Counted from the stretch's first letter, positions 1 through 6,584 are shown. The stretch: 10,181 nt of DNA from Bacteroides sp. (GCA_030151635.1 JASLDF010000185.1:1-10181); one strand, 5' to 3'. Numbers and translations are program-made. Notes: generated by a model not told the origin, from the sequence alone.

Positions 1-500
1 AGTCTTTCATGAGATGAGGCTGTATCTCTAATTTTATCAACAGCATCAAGAATAGTATTCAGAGCTGTATCGTAACCAATAGTTGTGTCTGTACCAAAAA
101 GGTCATTGTCGATTGTTCCCGGAAGACCAATACAAGGAATGTTATATTCTTGTGCGAAAATTCTAGCACCACTTAAAGAACCATCTCCTCCAATCACGAT
201 TAGCGCATCTATTTCTTCTTTTACCAAGTTTTGATAAGCTAATTCACGACCTTCTTTCTCTTTAAATTCTACACAACGTGCAGTTTTAAGAATCGTTCCT
301 CCAAGTTGGATAATATTACTAACGTCTTCGCTTTTAAATTCTTTAATTTCTCCAGTAACCAGGCCTTTATAACCTCTGTAGATACCTTTAACTTTAAGTC
401 CGTTGTAAACTGCAGCACGCGTAATAGCACGAATAGCAGCATTCATTCCAGGTGCATCTCCACCTGATGTTAAAATACCAACACACTGAATATTTTTCAT
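1..500 (-). CDS. pfkA: ATP-dependent 6-phosphofructokinase, 5' part (runs off the window edge)
   Basis: This enzyme phosphorylates fructose 6-phosphate to fructose 1,6-bisphosphate in glycolysis, in the cytoplasm. Only the first 166 codons are present; the gene continues past position 1. The start is the ATG at 500-498. The N-terminal Rossmann-type motif TSGGDAPGMNAAIRA lies at residues 11-25, the nucleotide-binding GGDGS at 104-108, and the catalytic PGTIDND at 127-133, with the general base Asp131. Glycine at 107 and at 128 matches the ATP-using enzymes; PPi-dependent relatives carry Asp and Lys at these two places. A conserved Arg75 in a TARCVEF segment aligns with the subunit-interface arginine of the bacterial allosteric enzyme. 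It lies 98 bases downstream of ispH on the same strand and has its own -7-like box, so it may be read both alone and from the cmk-ispH transcript. Assignment is firm; allosteric behaviour cannot be judged from this part. Confidence 0.96.
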   Translation of the reverse strand, partial: MKNIQCVGILTSGGDAPGMNAAIRAITRAAVYNGLKVKGIYRGYKGLVTGEIKEFKSEDVSNIIQLGGTILKTARCVEFKEKEGRELAYQNLVKEEIDALIVIGGDGSLSGARIFAQEYNIPCIGLPGTIDNDLFGTDTTIGYDTALNTILDAVDKIRDTASSHER

Positions 501-526
501 TCTAATTTTCTTTTTAAGTAGTTGCA

Positions 527-534
527 CAAAGATA
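527..534 (-). promoter_or_regulatory. Candidate Bacteroidota -7 box for pfkA
   Basis: On the minus strand this reads TATCTTTG, a full match to the Bacteroidota -7 consensus TAnnTTTG, ending 26 bases before the pfkA start codon. No clear TTTG -33 box sits 19-21 bases further upstream, so the call rests on one half of the promoter. The identical octamer occurs upstream of cmk. Confidence 0.45.
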
Positions 535-598
535 AGAAAACGATTAAACTCTAGCTCTTTCTTTCGAAATGAATTTGTTTTAGCTTTCTTTTTTTATA

Positions 599-1483
599 TT
601 AAATTGTGCTGTTTTGTTTCTTTTCGATGAAGTCCATTACTTCTTCCATTAGCCATTTAGGAGTTGATGTAGCTCCACAAATTCCAATAGAACTTGATTT
701 ATCGAGTAACTTGATATCAATTTCTTCTATCCCATCAATAAAATGAGTGTTGGGGTTGACATGTTTGCATTCATTATACAAAATCTTTCCATTAGAGCTT
801 TTTTTGCCACTAACAAAGAAAATCAAGTCGTGTGATTGTGCAAATTCCTTTATATTAGGTATACGATTTGCTACCTGTCTGCAAATGGTGTCTGAGAATT
901 TAAAATCGCCCTCTTCACCAAGTTTTTCTTGCATGTATGATACAATTTGTCCAAACTCGCCCAATGGTTTTGTTGTTTGTGAATAGAATCTTATTTTTTT
1001 ATCATAGTCTAACTTCTTAGCCTCTTCAAGTGATTCTATGACAATTGCTTCTCCATTGGTTTGTCCCACAAGTCCAAGTACTTCTGCATGTCCATTTTTT
1101 CCAAAAATAACGATTTGTTTGTTTTCTTTATCTTTATCGTTATTGTGCTCTTTTTTAATTTTCTTTTGAAGAGCGAGTACAACTGGACAGGTTGCATCGA
1201 TAATTGTAATGTTATTCTCTTTCGCAGTTTCGTAAGTTTCTGGTGGTTCCCCGTGTGCTCTAAGCAGTACGGTCGCATTTTGAAGTTTATTAAACTGTTC
1301 TCTGTTAATTGTAATGAGACCCATGCCTTGCAAGCGTTCAACTTCTTTACTGTTGTGCACAATATCGCCTAGACAGTAAAGTTTATCTCCGGAAGCTAGG
1401 CACTCTTCGGCTTTCGTAATTGCGTTTACAACGCCAAAACAAAACCCAGACCCTTTGTCAATTTCTATTTTTTTATCCGCCAT
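599..1483 (-). CDS. ispH: 4-hydroxy-3-methylbut-2-enyl diphosphate reductase (IspH/LytB)
   Basis: IspH is the last enzyme of the MEP pathway: a cytoplasmic iron-sulfur protein that reduces HMBPP to IPP and DMAPP. The 294-residue length is normal. The three cluster-binding cysteines are all present: Cys15 (GSGFCFGV), Cys99 (DATCPVV) and Cys201 (DTICRQVANR). Substrate-contacting residues are also visible: His43 (IVHN), His77 (LLRAHGEPP), His132 and Glu134 (GHAEVLG), Thr170/171 (SQTT), Ser229-Ser230-Asn231 and Ser273. The start at 1483 is well supported because it leaves the usual short lead before the first cysteine. A lysine/asparagine-rich stretch around residues 110-123 looks like a surface loop. 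The gene begins 15 bases after the cmk stop on the same strand, so the two are almost certainly one transcript. The cmk-ispH pairing recurs in Bacteroidota and, as fusions, in some Firmicutes. It shows that this organism uses the MEP rather than the mevalonate route. Confidence 0.98.
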   Translation of the reverse strand: MADKKIEIDKGSGFCFGVVNAITKAEECLASGDKLYCLGDIVHNSKEVERLQGMGLITINREQFNKLQNATVLLRAHGEPPETYETAKENNITIIDATCPVVLALQKKIKKEHNNDKDKENKQIVIFGKNGHAEVLGLVGQTNGEAIVIESLEEAKKLDYDKKIRFYSQTTKPLGEFGQIVSYMQEKLGEEGDFKFSDTICRQVANRIPNIKEFAQSHDLIFFVSGKKSSNGKILYNECKHVNPNTHFIDGIEEIDIKLLDKSSSIGICGATSTPKWLMEEVMDFIEKKQNSTI

Positions 1484-1498
1484 TAATGCTTTAAGTTA

Positions 1499-2191
1499 TT
1501 ATCTCGCAGAGATTGCTTCATGATAGCGTTCCATAAGCCATTGTTGTTGCTCCGGAATTGTCATGTTGCTATTGTCCAATATTAGAGCATCTTCTGCTTG
1601 TCTTAATGGACTAACAGCTCTATTTTGGTCAATATAGTCTCTCTCCTTGATGTTTTCTAATATTTGGTTAAAATCGGCTTGCCCCGTTTTACTTAGCATT
1701 TCATCGTATCTTCTTTGGGCTCTAACTTCTGCCGATGCAGTAACAAATATTTTAAGTTTAGCAGTTGGAAATACGGTTGTACCAATATCTCTTCCGTCCA
1801 TCACTATTCCTTTTGCTTCCCCCATGGCTTGTTGTTGTTTAACCATTTCTTCACGAACAAAATCTAAGGCTGCAACAAGGCTAACCTTACTAGAAACTTC
1901 CATTGAGCGTATTTTGTTCTCGACATTAACGCCATTTAAGTATGTTTCAGGTTGATCGGTATCATTATTCAATTGAAAAGAAATATGGATATCTTTAATT
2001 TTAGCTTTTAATGATTGATTATCAATGCTATTATTGTTAATAAGTCCTTCTTGCATAGCAAATAGAGTTGTAGCTCTATACATTGCACCACTATCGATAT
2101 ATATGTATTTAATGGTTTTTGCTAGGTTTTTTGCCATCGTGCTTTTACCACATGATGAAAATCCATCAATTGCAATTACTATCTTATTCAT
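1499..2191 (-). CDS. cmk: (d)CMP kinase (cytidylate kinase)
   Basis: Cytidylate kinase transfers phosphate from ATP to CMP or dCMP, making CDP/dCDP for RNA, DNA and phospholipid precursors. The 230-residue length fits the long bacterial form. A P-loop is at residues 10-18 (GFSSCGKST, Lys16), a variant with Cys in place of the usual Gly/Ser. The NMP-binding DSGAMYR follows at 33-39, then the long CMP-binding insert characteristic of this family. MDGRDIGTTVFP at 131-142 holds the arginine and aspartate that contact the nucleotide, and the lid/arginine segment with RD..D..R..SPL..AEDA spans 184-202. The start at 2191 puts the P-loop nine residues in, as expected. It is the first gene of the minus-strand cmk-ispH-(pfkA) group and has a -7 box 25 bases upstream of its start. 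Nothing is missing or broken. Confidence 0.97.
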   Translation of the reverse strand: MNKIVIAIDGFSSCGKSTMAKNLAKTIKYIYIDSGAMYRATTLFAMQEGLINNNSIDNQSLKAKIKDIHISFQLNNDTDQPETYLNGVNVENKIRSMEVSSKVSLVAALDFVREEMVKQQQAMGEAKGIVMDGRDIGTTVFPTAKLKIFVTASAEVRAQRRYDEMLSKTGQADFNQILENIKERDYIDQNRAVSPLRQAEDALILDNSNMTIPEQQQWLMERYHEAISAR

Positions 2192-2216
2192 ATTGTTGTA
2201 TTTTATAATTATGCTC

Positions 2217-2224
2217 CAAAGATA
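2217..2224 (-). promoter_or_regulatory. Candidate -7 box for cmk-ispH
   Basis: The minus strand reads TATCTTTG here, a full match to TAnnTTTG. It would start transcription near position 2210, leaving a leader of only about 20 bases before the cmk ATG. No good TTTG is found at the usual -33 distance; the nearest TTTG on that strand (2262-2259) is 34 bases away. It shares its octamer with the pfkA candidate. Confidence 0.5.
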
Positions 2225-2403
2225 TAGGTATTTTATGACCTAGTTTATATGAAAGGTTCAAAAATGCGCTAATCTGATGATTTCTGTTTTCTAGCTTCCC
2301 TGGTGTTCGTTTAATCTATGGATAGATATGGCTATTTATGCTTTGTTAACTTTTGGCGAAGATAATTTTATCGCTGATTATATGTAAATATTGATGTTAT
2401 CCA

Positions 2404-2411
2404 TATATTTG
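2404..2411 (+). promoter_or_regulatory. Candidate -7 box for tonB
   Basis: TATATTTG fits TAnnTTTG and would place the start of transcription near 2418, about 40 bases before the tonB ATG. The -33 position holds no TTTG. About 30 bases upstream a short inverted repeat, GATAA/TTATC at 2361-2372, sits in the same intergenic space; it is too short to call an operator. The rest of 2192-2458 is AT-rich and shows no other recognisable element. Confidence 0.45.
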
Positions 2412-2458
2412 TGAGAATATAAACTCGCATTCACAATTTATTAATCATATATATAATT

Positions 2459-3157
2459 ATGGAAGTAAAGAAATCCCCTAAAGCAGACTTGGAAAAAAGA
2501 AAGTCTACTTGGTTGCTTCTTGGTTATGTTATTGTTTTAGCATTTATGTTTGTCGCTCTTGAGTGGACTAAACGTGATGTTGTAATTGATACCAGCCAAG
2601 CAACTAAAAACATCGAGTTAGAGGAGGATGTTCTGCCGATTACAGATCAGAACACCCCACCGCCACCACCACCACCGCCACCTGCGGAGATTCCACCTCA
2701 AGTGGAAGAAATTATCAATATCGTAGATAATGATAAAGAGGTAGCAGATGCTAATATTGCCGATTCTGAGGATACAGGACAAAAGATTGAAATCAAACCA
2801 GTTGCACCTGTTGTCATTGTAGATGATGAACCAGAAGAAGAAACTATTTTTGTTGTTGCAGAAACTATGCCAGAGTTCCCTGGAGGTATCGCAGAGCTTA
2901 TGAAGTATTTAGGTAAAAACATTAAGTACCCAACTATTGCTCAAGAAAATGGTGTTCAAGGTCGTGTAACTGTTACATTTGTTGTTAACCGTGACGGTTC
3001 TATTGTCGACCCTCAGGTTATCCGTGGAGTTGACCCATCATTAGACAAAGAGGCTATCCGTGTGATTTCTTCAATGCCTAAGTGGAGTCCTGGTAAACAA
3101 CGTGGTAAAACAGTACGTGTTAAATACACTGTGCCTGTTACATTTAGATTGAAATAG
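2459..3157 (+). CDS. tonB: Energy transducer TonB
   Basis: TonB spans the periplasm and passes proton-motive energy from the ExbB/ExbD motor to outer-membrane TonB-dependent receptors. The 232-residue protein has the family layout: a short basic cytoplasmic N-terminus (1-16), one membrane helix (about 18-36, ending EW), a proline-rich segment with nine consecutive prolines at 67-75, an acidic spacer (82-130), and a C-terminal TonB domain from about 136. The domain contains the features typical of Bacteroidota TonB: MPEFPGG, YP.IAQENGVQGRV, VTFVVNRDGSI, and the closing PVTFRLK. Upstream is a -7 box; directly after the stop is a strong terminator, so the gene is probably transcribed alone. No receptor gene is nearby, so its partner transporters are unknown. 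The likely motor genes lie about 2.1 kb downstream. Nine prolines in a row would need elongation factor P for efficient translation. Confidence 0.93.
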   Translation: MEVKKSPKADLEKRKSTWLLLGYVIVLAFMFVALEWTKRDVVIDTSQATKNIELEEDVLPITDQNTPPPPPPPPPAEIPPQVEEIINIVDNDKEVADANIADSEDTGQKIEIKPVAPVVIVDDEPEEETIFVVAETMPEFPGGIAELMKYLGKNIKYPTIAQENGVQGRVTVTFVVNRDGSIVDPQVIRGVDPSLDKEAIRVISSMPKWSPGKQRGKTVRVKYTVPVTFRLK

Positions 3158-3172
3158 TATTTTATAAATAAT

Positions 3173-3206
3173 AAAAAAAGGCTGCAACTTTAGCAGCCTT
3201 TTTTTT
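3173..3206 (+). terminator. Rho-independent terminator after tonB
   Basis: Six G/C-rich pairs, GGCTGC at 3180-3185 with GCAGCC at 3193-3198, enclose a seven-base loop and are followed by a run of eight T. The seven A before the stem can extend the pairing into the T run. It starts 16 bases after the tonB stop and ends 17 bases before the next start codon. Confidence 0.93.
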
Positions 3207-3223
3207 AGTTAATATGCAGTAGT

Positions 3224-4198
3224 ATGAAATCAAACTCACAAGTAGTAGATATTATTAATGAATATATTAATTCTCTTCAATTAGATAGAGAACCAAAGAA
3301 CTTATACGCTCCAATCTCTTATGTTTTATCTATAGGAGGTAAAAGAGTAAGACCTCAACTTATGCTTTTGGCTTATCAGCTATACAAGGATAACTTTGAA
3401 GAGGTGCTACCAGCTGCGGCAGCTATTGAGGTATATCATAATTTTACGTTACTTCATGATGATTTAATGGATAATTCGGATTTGCGTAGAAATAAACCGA
3501 CAGTTCATAAAGTTTGGGATGATAATACTGCAATTCTTTCTGGTGATGCGATGCTTATTTTGTCGTATCATTTACTGGCAAAAGTCCCATCCAAGCATTT
3601 AGCTAAAGTGTTAGAAGTCTTTAATACAGCAACACTTGAAATTTGCGATGGTCAACAATATGATATTGAATTTGAACACCGACTAGATGTAAAAGCTGAA
3701 GAATATCTTCACATGATAGCTTTAAAAACTGCTGTCCTTTTGGCTAATAGCATGAAAATAGGTGCCATTATAGCAGGAGCGTCTACTAGAGATGTTGAGC
3801 TGATTTATCAGTTTGGATTGAATATAGGTCTTGCATTTCAGTTGCAGGATGATTATTTAGATGTTTACGGAGATCAAAAAGTTTTTGGAAAAGCTACTGG
3901 TGATGATATTGTTAGTAATAAAAAAACCTATATGCTAATTCAGGCTTTAAATTTAAGTAAAGGAGAGGTTCATGATGAACTTTTAAAGTGGATTAAGGCT
4001 GATTCATTTGATGAGTCTGAAAAAATAGCTGCTGTGATTTCTATTTATAATAAAGTGGGTATTGATCAAGTATGTAAAGCTAAAATGCAAGAATACTTGT
4101 TAAAAGCGATTGATTGTCTTGACAGAATCTCCGCTCCAGAAGCGAATAAGATTCAGTTAAAAGAGTTGGCAAGAGATCTCATGAATCGCCAAATTTGA
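3224..4198 (+). CDS. Polyprenyl diphosphate synthase, short-chain type (FPP/GGPP-like)
   Basis: This all-helical trans-prenyltransferase condenses IPP onto allylic diphosphates. The 324-residue length is normal. Seen in order: GGKRVRPQL at 38-46 (IPP and diphosphate binding), the first aspartate-rich motif DDLMD at 79-83 followed by NSDLRRNKPT, GQQYDIEFE at 143-151, KT at 169-170, and the second aspartate-rich motif DDYLD at 209-213 with GDDI.SNKKTY after it. The first motif has no insertion. The residue five before it is Phe74; long-chain enzymes such as octaprenyl diphosphate synthase carry Ala there, while GGPP- and FPP-type enzymes carry an aromatic that blocks chain growth. A product of about C15-C20 is therefore inferred, not a quinone-length chain. 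The start ATG at 3224 lies just past the tonB terminator; an ATG ten bases earlier is followed by a stop. It runs directly into the TatD-family gene. Confidence 0.93.
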   Translation: MKSNSQVVDIINEYINSLQLDREPKNLYAPISYVLSIGGKRVRPQLMLLAYQLYKDNFEEVLPAAAAIEVYHNFTLLHDDLMDNSDLRRNKPTVHKVWDDNTAILSGDAMLILSYHLLAKVPSKHLAKVLEVFNTATLEICDGQQYDIEFEHRLDVKAEEYLHMIALKTAVLLANSMKIGAIIAGASTRDVELIYQFGLNIGLAFQLQDDYLDVYGDQKVFGKATGDDIVSNKKTYMLIQALNLSKGEVHDELLKWIKADSFDESEKIAAVISIYNKVGIDQVCKAKMQEYLLKAIDCLDRISAPEANKIQLKELARDLMNRQI

Positions 4199-4200
4199 GC

Positions 4201-4995
4201 ATGATGAAATTTATAGACTCACATTCACATATTTATAGTGATGACTTTAGCGATGATCTTGATGAGGTAATGGCTAGAGCACGTGAAGTTGGAGTTGATA
4301 AAATATTACTACCCAACATAGATGTTGATAGCATTAAACAGCTTAAGGATACTTACCTATCTTATCCTGATTATACCTATCCAATGATGGGGTTACACCC
4401 AACTTCGGTGGATGGTAATTACAAGCAATTATTAGATATTATTCATGCTGAATTAGTTTCAAAAGAAATACCCTATATAGCTGTCGGTGAAATAGGCTTA
4501 GATTTTTATTGGGATAAAACCTATGTAGCGGAACAGATTGAAGCACTTAAAGAGCAATTAAATTGGGCTTTAGAATTAGAATTACCTGTTGTTATTCATT
4601 CACGAGATGCTTATGCTGCAATTAGTGAAGTTATTTCATTAGCAGAGTATAAAAATCTAAAGGGAGTTATTCATAGTTTCACAGGGTCGGTTGAGGAACT
4701 CAATTTGTTCTTGCCTCTTGAAAATTGGTTTATAGGAATTAATGGAATTGTAACATTCAAGAATTCGAATTTATCGGAGGTTGTAACTCAAATACCATTG
4801 AATCGTTTATTAATTGAAACAGATTCACCTTATTTGGCTCCAGTACCTAAACGTGGAAAAAGAAATGAGAGCTCATTTTTAATACATACATTGTTAAAAT
4901 GTGCCACTTGTTTAAATATTCCTGTTGAAGAATTGGCCGAAATTACCAAGAGAAATACAGAATATCTGTTTGGGCTCAAAAAAACAAATAATTAG
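4201..4995 (+). CDS. TatD-family metal-dependent hydrolase (deoxyribonuclease type)
   Basis: TatD proteins are TIM-barrel, two-metal hydrolases; characterised members are 3'-5' exonucleases or deoxyribonucleases, cytoplasmic, and unrelated in function to Tat export. All metal ligands are visible: HxH in IDSHSHIY near the N-terminus, the glutamate in VGEIGLDFYWD, histidines in VVIHSRDA and VIHSFTGS, and the aspartate in LLIETDSPYLAP. GLHPTSV and the PKRGKRNE segment near residue 220 complete the family signature. The start is uncertain: ATG at 4201 gives 264 residues and ATG at 4204 gives 263, beginning MKFIDSHSH as in most relatives; a TTG at 4195 would add two more and overlap the upstream stop. 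I chose 4201. It starts 2 bases after the polyprenyl synthase stop, so the pair is translationally linked. The substrate is not predicted from sequence. Confidence 0.92.
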   Translation: MMKFIDSHSHIYSDDFSDDLDEVMARAREVGVDKILLPNIDVDSIKQLKDTYLSYPDYTYPMMGLHPTSVDGNYKQLLDIIHAELVSKEIPYIAVGEIGLDFYWDKTYVAEQIEALKEQLNWALELELPVVIHSRDAYAAISEVISLAEYKNLKGVIHSFTGSVEELNLFLPLENWFIGINGIVTFKNSNLSEVVTQIPLNRLLIETDSPYLAPVPKRGKRNESSFLIHTLLKCATCLNIPVEELAEITKRNTEYLFGLKKTNN

Positions 4996-5076
4996 ATTTT
5001 AAAGTTTATTAATTTTATCAGCTTTCCTTATATATTATAATGCTATTTTTAGGGAGATGATAAAAAAAAGAATACA

Positions 5077-5109
5077 TTTGTAACTATTACGCGGATTGTA
5101 CTATATTTG
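5077..5109 (+). promoter_or_regulatory. Promoter of tRNA-Ser, -33 and -7 boxes
   Basis: TTTG at 5077-5080 and TATATTTG at 5102-5109 are separated by 21 bases, close to the Bacteroidota TTTG-N19/20-TAnnTTTG pattern. Transcription would begin near 5116, about 30 bases before the mature tRNA 5' end. This is the only place in the window where both boxes are present at a sensible distance. Confidence 0.72.
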
Positions 5110-5144
5110 TTATAAATATGGTGAGCATTAATCTGAGTATATTA

Positions 5145-5232
5145 GGAGAGGTGCTCGAGTGGCTGAAGAGGCACGCCTGGAAAGCGTGTATACGCCAAAA
5201 GTGTATCGCGGGTTCGAATCCCGCTCTCTCCG
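5145..5232 (+). tRNA. tRNA-Ser (anticodon GGA)
   Basis: The class II tRNA folds fully by eye. The acceptor stem pairs GGAGAGG (5145-5151) with TCTCTCC (5225-5231), with one G-T wobble at the base, and the discriminator base is G at 5232, as in serine tRNAs. The anticodon stem CACGC/GCGTG (5172-5176, 5184-5188) holds the loop CTGGAAA with anticodon GGA at 5179-5181, reading UCC and UCU. The long variable arm (5189-5207) forms a six-pair stem, and the T arm GCGGG/CCCGC encloses TTCGAAT. The 3' CCA is not encoded; CGA follows instead, so CCA must be added after transcription. It has its own promoter and sits 68 bases upstream of exbB with no terminator between. Confidence 0.97.
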
Positions 5233-5300
5233 CGAATTTTATATTAAATAAATCGACAATAATAAATATTAATTAATTAATCTTAAAAATTAGACACACA

Positions 5301-6110
5301 ATGAAAAAGTTATTTGCAATTGTTGCTGTTGTAGGTGCTATGGCTTTTGGCTCTACTCAGCTAGTTAATGCTCAAACTCCAGAAGCAGTAGAACCTGCAG
5401 TAGAGCAAGAAGCAGTTAAAGTTAAAGAAGAAGTTGCTCCAGTGGCTGCTCCAGCTGTTGTAGAACAAGGTAGTATCCATAAAGAACTTAAAGTTAAGTT
5501 TATTGAAGGTACTGCATCTTTCATGAGTTTAGTTGCTATCGCTCTTGTAATTGGTCTTGCTTTCTGTATTGAAAGAATCATTTACCTTAGCTTGGCTGAA
5601 ATCAATTCAAGAAAATTCATTTCTCAAATTGAAGCAGCTCTAGAAAAAGGTGATGTTGAAGAAGCTAAAAAAATCGCTAGAGACACAAGAGGTCCTATCG
5701 CATCAATCTACTACCAAGGTCTTATGAGAATTGACCAAGGCATCGATGTTGTAGAGAAATCTGTAGTTTCTTACGGTGGTGTACAAGCTGGTTACCTAGA
5801 AAAAGGTTGTTCATGGATTACTCTATTCATTGCAATGGCTCCATCTTTAGGTTTCTTGGGTACTGTAATTGGTATGGTTCAAGCATTTGATAAAATTCAA
5901 GCAGTAGGTGATATCTCTCCAACAGTTGTTGCTGGTGGTATGAAAGTTGCATTGATCACAACTATTTTTGGTCTTATTGTTGCTTTGATTCTACAAGTAT
6001 TTTATAACTATATTCTAGCTAAAATTGAAGCTATTACAAGTGAAATGGAAGATTCTTCTATTACTCTTCTAGACATGGTTATCAAATATAACTTGAAATA
6101 CAAAAACTAA
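5301..6110 (+). CDS. exbB: MotA/TolQ/ExbB proton-channel family protein
   Basis: ExbB forms the pentameric inner-membrane scaffold of the Ton motor, surrounding ExbD and contacting TonB. The 269 residues divide into a probable signal peptide (1-24, basic MKK start, hydrophobic core, LVNA before Gln25), a low-complexity Ala/Glu/Val/Pro-rich periplasmic segment (26-56), a first membrane helix (about 74-97), a cytoplasmic domain (100-170), then two helices (about 172-195 and 211-238) with the family's conserved APSLGFLGTVIGMVQAF at 180-196 and the second pore helix with KVALITTIFGLIVA. E. coli ExbB has about 244 residues and no such cleavable leader plus linker; the extra N-terminus is seen in many Bacteroidota relatives. 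Two in-frame stops end the gene, and the next begins six bases after the first. No -7 box was found in 5233-5300, so it may rely on the tRNA promoter. Confidence 0.94.
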   Translation: MKKLFAIVAVVGAMAFGSTQLVNAQTPEAVEPAVEQEAVKVKEEVAPVAAPAVVEQGSIHKELKVKFIEGTASFMSLVAIALVIGLAFCIERIIYLSLAEINSRKFISQIEAALEKGDVEEAKKIARDTRGPIASIYYQGLMRIDQGIDVVEKSVVSYGGVQAGYLEKGCSWITLFIAMAPSLGFLGTVIGMVQAFDKIQAVGDISPTVVAGGMKVALITTIFGLIVALILQVFYNYILAKIEAITSEMEDSSITLLDMVIKYNLKYKN

Positions 6111-6116
6111 TAAGCA

Positions 6117-6584
6117 ATGAAATTATCATATAAGTTATCATATTACGTCTTATATGCAGTTTTTGCTGCCATTATAGTTGTATTGGGGCTTTTTTACCTA
6201 GGTGGTGAAATGGCTGATCCAATCATACCAATGATGGACAACCCTGCAAATACAGACGCATTACTGTACCTAATATATGTAATCTTAGGTGCAACAATTG
6301 CTGTAACTGCAATTGCATTTGTTTTCCAATTTGTTTTAGCTCTAATTGATAATCCTGCTAATGCGTTAAAATCATTAATCGGTGTTATCGTTCTTATAGC
6401 TGTGCTTGTTATTACTTGGAATATTGGTAGTGGAACAGAGTTATATCTTCCAGGTTATGATGGTACGGATAACGTTCCATTTTGGTTGAAATTAACAGAC
6501 ATGTTCTTATTCTCAATCTACTTTTTATTAATTGTTACTATTGTTTCTATCATTGGTAGCGGTGTTAAAAAGATGATTTCATAA
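6117..6584 (+). CDS. Unnamed four-helix membrane protein inside the exbB-exbD cluster
   Basis: I do not recognise a named family for this 155-residue protein. Four hydrophobic helices are clear: about 9-29, 49-76, 85-104 and 128-149. Positive residues at the N-terminus (Lys2, Lys6) and C-terminus (Lys151, Lys152), with acidic loops at 31-47 and 108-118, suggest both ends lie in the cytoplasm. The pentapeptide DNPAN occurs twice, at 41-45 and 78-82, each time a few residues before a helix, one in a predicted periplasmic loop and one in a cytoplasmic one. It starts six bases after the exbB stop and precedes exbD by 47 bases, so it is very probably made together with the motor. Comparable small membrane proteins sit in this slot in other Bacteroidota clusters, as far as I recall. 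A role as a motor subunit or assembly factor is inference from position only. Confidence 0.85.
   Translation: MKLSYKLSYYVLYAVFAAIIVVLGLFYLGGEMADPIIPMMDNPANTDALLYLIYVILGATIAVTAIAFVFQFVLALIDNPANALKSLIGVIVLIAVLVITWNIGSGTELYLPGYDGTDNVPFWLKLTDMFLFSIYFLLIVTIVSIIGSGVKKMIS

Noticed and set aside
1061..1372. Plus-strand reading frame of 103 codons opposite ispH
   Set aside because: It is a shadow of ispH: its translation is a low-complexity hydrophobic/aromatic mix with no family resemblance, and the opposite strand encodes a fully conserved enzyme.
4195..4995. TTG at 4195 as the start of the TatD-family gene
   Set aside because: Two ATG codons at 4201 and 4204 lie immediately downstream and give the usual family N-terminus, so a TTG start adding two residues is unnecessary.
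5013..5065. Inverted repeat TTTTATCA / TGATAAAA between tatD and the tRNA
   Set aside because: The arms are only eight AT-rich bases with a loop of 37 bases and no T run on the plus strand after them; it is not convincing as a terminator or operator.
5145..5232. tRNA-Ser as an integration site for a mobile element
   Set aside because: There is no integrase gene and no repeat of the tRNA 3' end elsewhere in the window, and the genes on both sides are core functions.
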